A DNA stretch of 19,950 bases, taken from positions 1-19,950 of the forward strand of contig JAEYSQ010000205.1 in assembly GCA_023434465.1 (NCBI GenBank), written 5' to 3'. This document shows, in pieces, positions 6,573 through 13,371 of the stretch. How positions within the stretch are numbered: position 1 is the stretch's first letter; every line of letters starts with the position of its first letter. This stretch comes from Actinomycetes bacterium (GTDB taxonomy: Bacteria; Actinomycetota; Thermoleophilia; Solirubrobacterales; 70-9). Below the pieces are notes generated by a model that saw nothing but the letters and a program-made list of their open reading frames with translations, did no database searches and was not told the DNA's origin. The translations under genes were made by a program, and so were the position numbers.

Positions 6573-7967
6573 TCAGACCACGCCGAAGGCCAGCATCGCA
6601 TCGGCGACCCTGACGAAACCGGCGTTGTTGGCGCCGACGATGTAATCGCCCGGAACGCCGGCCTGCTCGGCCATCTCGTAACAGGAGTCGTGGATGTCGC
6701 GCATGATCTCCACCAGGCGGGCCTCGGTGTGTTCGAAGGTCCACGAATCACGCGAAGCGTTCTGCTGCATTTCGAGCGCACTGGTCGCCACCCCGCCCGC
6801 GTTGGCGGCCTTGCCGGGACCGAACAGCACCCCGCCCTCGCGCAGCACGCTGATTGCCCCGGCGGTGCAGGGCATGTTCGCCCCCTCCGCCACGACCAGG
6901 GCGTCGCACTCGACAAGCTTGCGTGCATCGCCTTCGTCGAGTTCGTTTTGCGTTGCGCAGGGAAGCGCGACCTCGGCCGGAATCTCCCAGATCTTTCCGC
7001 CCTCCACGTGCCGGGCATTCGGTCGTTCCTCCGCATAACGGTTCAACCTCGCCCGTTCGACTTCCTTGACCTGTTTGAGCAGTGGCAGGTTGATGCCATC
7101 GGGATCATGCACGTATCCGCCTGAGTCGGAACAGCCGACCACGGTCCCGCCCAGTTGCTGCACCTTCTCGATCGCGTAGATCGCGACGTTGCCCGAACCG
7201 GAAACGATCACGGTCCGGTCGGCGAGCGACGTTCCCCTGGCCCGCAGCATTTCCTCGGCAAAGTAGGCCGTGCCGTAACCGGTCGCTTCGCGACGGACCC
7301 TGGCGCCGCCCCAGGCGAGGCCCTTACCGGTCAGAACCCCGGACTCGTAGCGGTTGGTGATCCGGCGGTACTGTCCGAAGAGGAAGCCGATTTCCCGCTC
7401 CCCGACCCCGATGTCACCGGCCGGGACGTCGGTGTACTCGCCGACGTGCCGCCAGAGTTCGGTCATGAACGACTGACAGAACCTCATGACCTCGTTTTCG
7501 GAGCGCCCCTTGGGATCGAAATCCGAGCCGCCCTTGCCGCCTCCGAGGGGCAGCCCGGTCAGCGCGTTCTTGAAAACCTGTTCGAACCCGAGGAACTTGA
7601 CGATGCTCGAGTTGACCGAGGGGTCGAAACGCAGCCCGCCCTTGAACGGACCGAGTGCGCCGTTGAACTCGACCCGGTAGCCCCGGTTCACCTGGACGCG
7701 ACCATCGTCGTCGATCCAGGGCACCCGGAAGATGACCTGTCGTTCCGGCTCGCAAATTCGTTCGACCAGCTTGGCCTCGAGATACTCGGGACGGTTGCTG
7801 ATCACCGGCCCGATCGTCCGCAGGACCCGTTCGACCGCTTCCAGGAACTCGGGCTCGGCCGGATTCCTGCGGCGAACTGTCTCAAGCACCGGCACCAGCC
7901 GCGTATCGATTTCCATTGAAACCTGGGGGGTTTCGATCTCGTCACTCACAGGAGTGACCATAGTCAT
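6573..7967 (-). CDS. gdhA: NADP-type glutamate dehydrogenase
   Basis: Makes glutamate from 2-oxoglutarate and ammonium, the main low-affinity ammonium assimilation route, in the cytosol. The sequence is close to E. coli GdhA throughout: QVNRGYRVEFNGALGPFKGG, the substrate and catalytic-lysine region LPLGGGKGGSDFDPKG, TDVPAGDIGVG, the dinucleotide-binding SGSGNVA, and LPCATQNELD with AEGANMP. The start at ATG 7967 gives 464 residues. A second ATG at 7916 would give exactly 447, the E. coli length, so the first 17 residues may not be translated. Neither start has a good Shine-Dalgarno. It begins 14 bp after the stop of the small membrane protein gene and may be co-transcribed with it. Confidence 0.97.
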   Translation of the reverse strand: MTMVTPVSDEIETPQVSMEIDTRLVPVLETVRRRNPAEPEFLEAVERVLRTIGPVISNRPEYLEAKLVERICEPERQVIFRVPWIDDDGRVQVNRGYRVEFNGALGPFKGGLRFDPSVNSSIVKFLGFEQVFKNALTGLPLGGGKGGSDFDPKGRSENEVMRFCQSFMTELWRHVGEYTDVPAGDIGVGEREIGFLFGQYRRITNRYESGVLTGKGLAWGGARVRREATGYGTAYFAEEMLRARGTSLADRTVIVSGSGNVAIYAIEKVQQLGGTVVGCSDSGGYVHDPDGINLPLLKQVKEVERARLNRYAEERPNARHVEGGKIWEIPAEVALPCATQNELDEGDARKLVECDALVVAEGANMPCTAGAISVLREGGVLFGPGKAANAGGVATSALEMQQNASRDSWTFEHTEARLVEIMRDIHDSCYEMAEQAGVPGDYIVGANNAGFVRVADAMLAFGVV

Positions 7968-7981
7968 CCCGGACGGGCGAG

Positions 7982-8458
7982 CTAGTCGACCCCACCGCCG
8001 GCCGAGCCGAAGGCGATCACCAGAAGAATGAAGATGACGAATAGGACGATCAGAGCCAGCACGATCATTCCGGCGGCGATCGCTCCGAGAACCGTTCCCA
8101 GCTTCGCCTCAAGGAGACGCCGGTCGGTGATTCCGCGGCGAACGTCGATCCACGCGATCGAGCCGAGAAAGGCCGCGACTGCCCCTGCGAGCAACGCGAA
8201 GAACGGCATGAGCATCCACCAGGCTCCGGCATCGTCCAGACCGGTGTCGAGCACGAGCAGGACCGCAAAGGCTGTCACGTTCACCATCGCAAACAGGCCG
8301 AGCACCAGCGCCACCAAGGCCTTCCCGTTGGCGTGCCCCTCCCGCAGACCGACCCTGACCGGATTCGGTTCGGTCGGCGTGTCGTCCGGTTCGGGCGCGG
8401 CGTGGTCCGGTCCGGGGACCGGTTGCGGTCCGATCTCCCGCTGTTCGGACGTTTCCAT
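7982..8458 (-). CDS. Small membrane protein, DUF4190-like
   Basis: Of the 158 residues, the first 44 are polar and rich in Pro/Glu, followed by three hydrophobic segments (about 46-69, 80-103 and 122-150). GKALVALVLGL before the first segment and KLGTVLGAIAAGMIVLALI at the last resemble the glycine/alanine-rich repeats of DUF4190 proteins, which are common in actinobacteria and have no defined function. The assignment rests on pattern, not on a search. The start ATG lies 6 nt after a TAGGAT box. It precedes gdhA on the same strand, but no role in nitrogen metabolism can be inferred. Confidence 0.7.
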   Translation of the reverse strand: METSEQREIGPQPVPGPDHAAPEPDDTPTEPNPVRVGLREGHANGKALVALVLGLFAMVNVTAFAVLLVLDTGLDDAGAWWMLMPFFALLAGAVAAFLGSIAWIDVRRGITDRRLLEAKLGTVLGAIAAGMIVLALIVLFVIFILLVIAFGSAGGGVD

Positions 8459-8464
8459 ACGGCA

Positions 8465-8470
8465 ATCCTA
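8465..8470 (-). promoter_or_regulatory. -10 box TAGGAT, predicted leaderless promoter of the DUF4190-like gene
   Basis: TAGGAT, then TGCCGT, then the ATG at 8458. No Shine-Dalgarno is present. It would drive the small membrane protein and perhaps gdhA. Confidence 0.5.
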
Positions 8471-8511
8471 GAACCTGGCTTCGCCACCCTCTGGGAGCGA
8501 GATCCGGCGGG

Positions 8512-8623
8512 AATCGAGATCCGAGTTCTTGGATCATATGAGCGAAAACTCGGATTTCACCGATTGAGGATTCAGTGAGATCCGGATAATTCGTCGAATA
8601 GAACGAAAACTCGGATCTCGATT
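8512..8623. repeat. 112-bp segment bounded by a 16-bp perfect inverted repeat, with an extra internal copy
   Basis: This lies in the 211-bp gap between the uracil-DNA glycosylase-like gene and the DUF4190-like gene (both minus strand). The left arm at 8512-8527 is the exact reverse complement of the right arm at 8608-8623. A third copy of the core (8543-8555) gives a 13-bp direct repeat, CGAAAACTCGGAT, with 8604-8616. The left arm can therefore pair with either of two partners: 9 bp with a 19-nt loop, or 16 bp with an 80-nt loop. An ATTCG-T-CGAAT palindrome sits at 8589-8599. The segment is AT-richer than its surroundings. It could be a REP/MITE-like insertion, a complex terminator, or an operator cluster. 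I see no coding frame in the gap. Confidence 0.75.
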
Positions 8624-8669
8624 TTGGAGGTGGGCCGAAGTCCGACGGGGAGGCGGAAGCCGGCTCGCC

Positions 8670-9344
8670 TTAGTACGGAGGAAGGTCGTCGTGCCAGCGG
8701 CCGAGGGTTCGGAAGGCTCGCCAGAAGCGCCGTTTTGCGGTCTCCTCGTCCAGAGCTCCATCGATGTCCGGGACGAAGAGGGCATCACAGGCGGGAGTGA
8801 AGGCCTGGATCTCTCCCTCGCGGGGCTCGATCGGGCGAGCCAGCGGCAAAGCGAGACCGTTGATCGTTTCCAGGGCCGGTTCACCCATCACTACGATGAT
8901 GCGGGGCTGCACGATGCTCATCTCGTCGCCCAGACGGGCGACGCACTCGGGGTCGGCCAGGTTCGGATCTTCAACCGGGCACTTGGCGCAGACCGTGCCG
9001 TAGATCGCGATCGGGTCGATGCCCAGGCGCTTGAACGACTTCATCAGCGCGTTGCCGGCCCGACCGTAGAAGGCGACGCCTTCCTCGATCTCGGCGGTCG
9101 TCGGCGCGAACTTGACCAGCATGATGTCGGCCTGGGGATGGCCAGAGCCCAGCACCGGCATCACCCGGCTGGTCAGGCAGGCCTCGCAACCCTGCAGATC
9201 CCGTGTGAGCTGGTTCAGCTCGCGGATCGCACGTTCCAGATACTTCTCTTTGATCTCGTTGTCGGTGATGGGCATCGCTCCGGTTTTCTTTGACGCACCG
9301 GGTCGCCCTCCTGCCGGACCCGGGTTCGCACCGGGTCCCTGCAT
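8670..9344 (-). CDS. Uracil-DNA glycosylase superfamily protein with [4Fe-4S] cysteines and altered catalytic motifs
   Basis: Of the 224 residues, the first 23 are Gly/Pro-rich. Cys53-x2-Cys56, Cys122 (AKCP) and Cys134 (PEC) match the iron-sulfur cysteines of family 4/5 UDGs, and AFYGRAGNALM (91-101) matches their PFVGRAG uracil-pocket segment. Motif 1, normally GEGPG (family 4) or GLAPA (family 5), is KFAPT (78-82). The usual C-terminal HPS motif is absent, with TPACDALFVPDID in that region. Glycosylase activity is therefore uncertain. The ATG overlaps the stop of the upstream GT4-PHP gene (TGATG), implying coupled translation. An internal ATG at 9275 would remove the Gly/Pro-rich leader and is a plausible alternative start. 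Confidence 0.75.
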   Translation of the reverse strand: MQGPGANPGPAGGRPGASKKTGAMPITDNEIKEKYLERAIRELNQLTRDLQGCEACLTSRVMPVLGSGHPQADIMLVKFAPTTAEIEEGVAFYGRAGNALMKSFKRLGIDPIAIYGTVCAKCPVEDPNLADPECVARLGDEMSIVQPRIIVVMGEPALETINGLALPLARPIEPREGEIQAFTPACDALFVPDIDGALDEETAKRRFWRAFRTLGRWHDDLPPY

Positions 9345-11317
9345 CAGCTCTTGCCTGCTGCAGGTTTTGACCCATTGGAACTCCGGCCGCCTCGGCTTTG
9401 GCTGGGAGCGCGGCTCTTGCGCCGGCCACCCTTGACCGCCCGGGGGTCGTCGACCTCCCGTTTCGCGGCTTTCGGCCGGCCGGTCGTCTGGATGAACTTC
9501 AGGGCCTGAACGTAAACCAGGTTCTTGTGGCGACGGGTTATCTCCGCTTCCCGCATCGCTTCGAGGAACTCTTCGGGGCCGTCGAAATCATGCAGCCGGT
9601 TGCGGACCGCACCGAGACCCTGGGCGACGTGGCTGTCCGACCCGGCGGCCGGGATCAGGTTGTACTTGCGCGCGAACCGCTCGGCCTCCTCGTTGAAGGA
9701 CGAGATCGCAACCCGCGGATTGAAAACCTCCATCAGGTCGATCTCCTCGACGATGTCCAGGAGGTTCTCGTAATCGGGGACCGAGTGGAGCCGGTCGAAA
9801 GGATGGGGCACGTAGACGAGCCCGCCCTGCCGCCGGATCTCGGCGATCGCCTCACGCATGGTCACGCCCTTCGGGATCTTCTCGGTCAGGAAGAGGCCGA
9901 TCACTTCCCCCGCGTCGGAGGTCATCACTTCCTCGGCGACGATGATCTTGAAGTCATCCATTCCGGCGGCGACCTTCGCCGCCTCCAGGGCTCCGGAAAC
10001 TTCGTTGTGGTCGGTGATCGCGATCGCGCCGAAACCACGGTCCCGGGCGGTTTCAATCAGCACTTTGACCGGGGTCGCACAATCGCTCGAGTGGTCGGTG
10101 TGCATGTGGAGATCCACGTCGATCAGCGGTCGCTTCCTCAGCTTCTTGCGCAGCGCCTCGTTGCCGGCAGGATCATGGCGACGGGAAACCAGGCGTTCGT
10201 AGATCTCCTCGAAACGGCCGGCGACCTCGGGCCAGGTTTCGACCTCGAACTCGCCGCAGGTCCGGCGGAAACGGTCGCGGAGATCGTCGTCCTCCCCGAG
10301 CCGGTTGATCTGACCGGCCAGGGTGACCGGATCACCCGCCGGGAAGAGCAGTCCGCGCTGGCCGTCGCCGACCAGCTCCACGTAACGACTGATCGTGGTC
10401 GTCACCGGTACCGCGCCGGAAGCGATCGCCTGGCGGACCGCGGCCTGATCGGTCCGGGGACCGTTCGAGGCGGCCACGAAGACGTCCGAATGCGAGAGCA
10501 GACCGGCAAGGGAGGCCTGATCCGGGCCGATCACCTTGATCTTCTCCCGGATCGCCCTGGCGACCCGGAGCTGGACCTCGCCCGGCTCGTCAGCGTAAAT
10601 CGTCGCGGTCCAGTCGAGGCCGGATGGCAGGCGTCTGAGCGCGCGCAAAAACAGCCGCAGCGCACCCGGTTCCTCGCGCTCGGAAAAAGCGATCTTCAGC
10701 GGCGGAACCTCCGAACCGACGGTCGGGAGGGGATCGATGCCCGGGTGGGTGATCTCATACGAGCCGGGGAAGTAGCGGTTGAGGAGCCTGGCGGAAGCCT
10801 TCGAGGAAACGGTGCGGGCGTCGAGCCGGCCGAAAAAGATCTCCAGCAGCGGCCGGGCGAACTGGGTCGCGAAGGGGCGCTCCTCGGTCTCATGGAAGGT
10901 GCCGACGTTGAGTGAGAAGGAGTTGCGAAGAGCGTTCGAGGAGAAGCCCGGAACGAAGGGATCGTGAACGTGGACGATGTCGAAGCGACCCTGGCCGAGC
11001 AGAGCCTCGATCCGGTTGCCCATGTCAACCGAGACCGGCGCCTGGCGTTTGCCGGCGCGGGGAATCTTCACTCCGCCGCCCATCGAAAGGATGCGGGGCT
11101 CCTCGCCCGGTGCGAACAGGGCGTCGGGATCATCGCCGAGACCGGCCAGGGCCTTTTTCGTTTCGGCCACCCCGCCGCGGCCGCCGGAGGGCGCCGCGAT
11201 CACTACCGAATGACCGCGCCGGGCCAGCTCTTCGCTGACCCGTCGCGTGTACTCGTTGATCCCGCCCCGTTCAGACCAGGGGAACGGGGTGAACTGGACT
11301 ATCGAAAGGGGAGCCAA
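9344..11317 (-). CDS. GT4-type glycosyltransferase fused to a PHP-family phosphoesterase domain
   Basis: A 657-residue fusion. Residues 1-380 have the two-Rossmann GT-B fold of family GT4: GGINEYTRRVSEELARRGH with VVIAAPSGG, HVHDPFVPG (117-125), and RGLLFPAGDPVTLAGQI (321-337). The EX7E motif is lost, with Arg288 and Gln296 at the two Glu positions. Residues about 398-595 are a PHP domain with all metal-binding motifs: HMHTDHS (404-410), ITDHNE (434-439), AEEV (461-464), VPHPFD (503-508) and GSDSH (559-563). A basic Ser/Gly/Lys-rich tail follows (about 613-657). The start is TTG directly after the ino1 stop (TGATTG), which ties it to inositol phosphate production. Hydrolysis of a phosphate ester by the PHP domain is the best-supported activity; whether the GT domain is active is unclear. 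Confidence 0.88.
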   Translation of the reverse strand: MAPLSIVQFTPFPWSERGGINEYTRRVSEELARRGHSVVIAAPSGGRGGVAETKKALAGLGDDPDALFAPGEEPRILSMGGGVKIPRAGKRQAPVSVDMGNRIEALLGQGRFDIVHVHDPFVPGFSSNALRNSFSLNVGTFHETEERPFATQFARPLLEIFFGRLDARTVSSKASARLLNRYFPGSYEITHPGIDPLPTVGSEVPPLKIAFSEREEPGALRLFLRALRRLPSGLDWTATIYADEPGEVQLRVARAIREKIKVIGPDQASLAGLLSHSDVFVAASNGPRTDQAAVRQAIASGAVPVTTTISRYVELVGDGQRGLLFPAGDPVTLAGQINRLGEDDDLRDRFRRTCGEFEVETWPEVAGRFEEIYERLVSRRHDPAGNEALRKKLRKRPLIDVDLHMHTDHSSDCATPVKVLIETARDRGFGAIAITDHNEVSGALEAAKVAAGMDDFKIIVAEEVMTSDAGEVIGLFLTEKIPKGVTMREAIAEIRRQGGLVYVPHPFDRLHSVPDYENLLDIVEEIDLMEVFNPRVAISSFNEEAERFARKYNLIPAAGSDSHVAQGLGAVRNRLHDFDGPEEFLEAMREAEITRRHKNLVYVQALKFIQTTGRPKAAKREVDDPRAVKGGRRKSRAPSQSRGGRSSNGSKPAAGKS

Positions 11318-12505
11318 TCAGGCTTCGGACTTGCTGTCCTCGGCGGCCTCGGCGACCGGCTTGGTGCCACCGAGCGGGGATTTGCCGCGGGCGTTCTCGC
11401 TGATGAAGTCCTCGGTGTCCCGACGCGCTTCGGCGTCCGGCCGCTGATTGTGCGGGGACTTCATGAGATACGAGGACGGACCGTCAAGCTGACCGGCGAT
11501 GCCATTGTTGAGGGCCAGCTTGATCAGGCGCACCGCATCGATCACGACGCCAGCCGAGTTCGGTGAGTCCCAGACCTCGAGCTTGAGCTCGACGTTGAGC
11601 GGCACGTCACCGAAGGACTTGCCTTCGAGGCGGATGTGGGCCCACTTGCGGTCGGTCAGCCACGGCACGTAATCGGAGGGACCGACGTGGACGTCGCGAT
11701 CCTCGAGCTCGAGGCCCATGATCGAGGTGACCGCGTTGGTCTTCGAGATCTTCTTCGAGTCGAGGCGCTCGCGCTCGAGCATGTTGAAGAAGTCCATGTT
11801 GCCGCCGACGTTGAGCTGCGAGGTGTGCTGCATTTCGACGCCGCGTTCGTGGAAGAGCCGGGCGAGCTGACGGTGGACGATGGTCGCGCCGACCTGTGAC
11901 TTGATGTCGTCACCGATGATCGGGAGGCCGGCTTCCTTGAAGCGGCCGTCCCAGTAGTCCTCGCTGGCGATGAAGACCGGCAGGCAGTTGACGAAGCCGA
12001 CGCCGGCCGCGATCGCCTGTTCGACGTACCACTTGACGGCGTCTTCGGAGCCGACCGGCAGGTAGCAGACGAGCACGTCGGTCTTGGTGTCCTTGAGGAT
12101 CTGGACGATGTCGGCGGTCGGGCCCGGGGCCTTCGTGATGACCTGCTTCAGATACTTGCCGAGACCGTCGAGGGTCATGCCGCGTTCGACGGTTACGCCC
12201 ATGTTGGGGACGTCGGCGAACTTGATCGTGTCGTTCTGACCCGACCACATCGCCTCGGAAAGATCCTTGCCGACCTTCTCCTGGTCGATGTCGAAGGCGG
12301 CCGTGAACTCGATGTCGTTGACGTGGTAGCCGCCGAGATCGACGTGCATGAGTCCCGGAACCTGATCCGAGGGATCAGCGTCCTTGTAGTACTGAACTCC
12401 CTGGATGAATGAGTTGGCGCAGTTGCCGACGCCGACGATGGCTACTCGTACCTTGTCGTCACCGCCGCGGCTGGCGCCGTTTCCGTTAAGTCCGTTCTCA
12501 GTCAT
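11318..12505 (-). CDS. ino1: Inositol-3-phosphate (myo-inositol-1-phosphate) synthase
   Basis: Converts glucose 6-phosphate to inositol phosphate with NAD+ as cofactor, the only de novo entry to inositol. The NAD-binding VRVAIVGVGNCANSFIQG, MHVDLGGYHVNDIEF, FDIDQEKVGKDLSEA, LVCYLPVGSE, GDDIKSQVGATIVHR and LNVGGNMDFFNM are diagnostic of the actinobacterial form. ATG 12505 gives 395 residues beginning MTENGLNG. An earlier in-frame ATG (12598) would add 31 residues that look like leader, not protein. AGGAG lies 14 nt before 12505, rather far for a Shine-Dalgarno. A charged tail of about 45 residues follows the conserved core. The next gene starts at the base after the stop. Products using inositol phosphate could be phosphatidylinositol lipids or mycothiol. 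Confidence 0.96.
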   Translation of the reverse strand: MTENGLNGNGASRGGDDKVRVAIVGVGNCANSFIQGVQYYKDADPSDQVPGLMHVDLGGYHVNDIEFTAAFDIDQEKVGKDLSEAMWSGQNDTIKFADVPNMGVTVERGMTLDGLGKYLKQVITKAPGPTADIVQILKDTKTDVLVCYLPVGSEDAVKWYVEQAIAAGVGFVNCLPVFIASEDYWDGRFKEAGLPIIGDDIKSQVGATIVHRQLARLFHERGVEMQHTSQLNVGGNMDFFNMLERERLDSKKISKTNAVTSIMGLELEDRDVHVGPSDYVPWLTDRKWAHIRLEGKSFGDVPLNVELKLEVWDSPNSAGVVIDAVRLIKLALNNGIAGQLDGPSSYLMKSPHNQRPDAEARRDTEDFISENARGKSPLGGTKPVAEAAEDSKSEA

Positions 12506-12692
12506 GGGTAAGCGAAAGTCTCCTGTGGGTGGGATGGCATCTCTTGCCGGTTGGGCTCCGGACCGCACGCTGAAGAGGGGCATAAAGCCACGCCTCATCC
12601 GGGCGCAGGGCCGGGTCGACCCCTAATGACACCACAAATCGGGTTCGGTTACAGGGAACTCCCGGATTTTTGCTCTTGCGGCGAGCTGCGGT
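12506..12692 (-). other. 187-bp leader between the CDP-alcohol phosphotransferase gene and ino1
   Basis: The longest gap inside the 8670-15775 gene series. It contains an AT-richer stretch (about 12625-12672) that would suit a promoter, including TTGTGG and CATTAG-like sequences on the minus strand, but no good TANNNT box at a fixed distance from the start. An AGGAG lies 14 nt before the ino1 ATG. I see no known riboswitch fold or U-tract terminator. ino1 may have its own promoter here as well as readthrough from upstream. Confidence 0.35.
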
Positions 12693-13352
12693 TCAGTGCT
12701 CGTTGGCCGTCGCATCGAGTTTCTTCAACTCGGTGCGAACGTGAAAGACCCGCTGAAGGGTGGTGATCGCTGTCAGCGCCGCCATCACGTAGATCGCGAT
12801 CGGCAGCAGATCGAAATCCGGGATCACCTCGCCGTCGGCCAGCACCAGCCCGGCCGAGAGCAGCACGACACGGACCGGCCGGGTCGCGATCCCGACCTTG
12901 CACTCGACTCCAAGTGCCTCGGCCCGGGCCCGGGTGTAGCTGACCATCAGCGAACCCAGCACGACCAGGACGCACATCGCGGCGGCCAGGTTCTCGCCAT
13001 TCTCGGCAAAGTGCCAGGCGACCGCGGCGATCACGACTCCCTCCTCGATGCGGTCGAGAGTCGAATCGAGGAAGGCACCGAACAGGGTTCCCTTGCCCGA
13101 CATCCGCGAGTAGCGACCGTCGAGCGTGTCCATCACCGAACCGATGATGAAGGCGAGACCGGCAAAGAAGAAGTGGCCTTCGATGACCAGCCAGGCGGCG
13201 ATCAGGTTGCCGACCAGGCCGACCATCGAAATTGCGTTCGGGGTCAGCCGCGACTGAATGAGAGCGTTGCGAGCCTGCTCGCGGAACTCCTGAGCAGATC
13301 GGTTGCGCTGACCGTTCTGGCCGCCTCCCGGGGGGCCGGACGAAGACTCCAT
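12693..13352 (-). CDS. CDP-alcohol phosphatidyltransferase, probable phosphatidylinositol phosphate synthase
   Basis: This membrane enzyme transfers a phosphatidyl group from CDP-diacylglycerol to an alcohol. The 219 residues contain the CDP-OH-P motif with exact family spacing: Asp75, Asp78, Gly79, Arg83, Gly92, Asp96 and Asp100. The usual Ala before Arg83 is Ser82. SYTRARAEALG (138-148) and ATRPVR (156-161) fall where actinobacterial PIP synthases have SYxKARAEGLG and an ERPER-like segment, so inositol 1-phosphate is the likely acceptor. Phosphatidylglycerophosphate synthesis is the main alternative. There are about five or six membrane segments and a polar N-terminal 40 residues. ATG 13352 avoids overlap with the upstream stop at 13372 (an ATG at 13415 would overlap it). 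ino1 is the next gene, which supports the assignment. Confidence 0.85.
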   Translation of the reverse strand: MESSSGPPGGGQNGQRNRSAQEFREQARNALIQSRLTPNAISMVGLVGNLIAAWLVIEGHFFFAGLAFIIGSVMDTLDGRYSRMSGKGTLFGAFLDSTLDRIEEGVVIAAVAWHFAENGENLAAAMCVLVVLGSLMVSYTRARAEALGVECKVGIATRPVRVVLLSAGLVLADGEVIPDFDLLPIAIYVMAALTAITTLQRVFHVRTELKKLDATANEH

Positions 13353-13371
13353 GCAGGGCAGGTTATTCGCT

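Noticed and set aside
9398..10915. 505-codon open frame on the plus strand
   Set aside because: Antisense to the GT4-PHP gene and without recognisable domains.
12506..12598. 31-residue N-terminal extension of Ino1
   Set aside because: It does not resemble the known Ino1 N-terminus, and MTENG at 12505 directly precedes the conserved NAD-binding region.
12693..13352. Di-myo-inositol phosphate (osmolyte) synthesis by the CDP-alcohol phosphotransferase
   Set aside because: That pathway needs an inositol-phosphate cytidylyltransferase domain, and none is encoded here.
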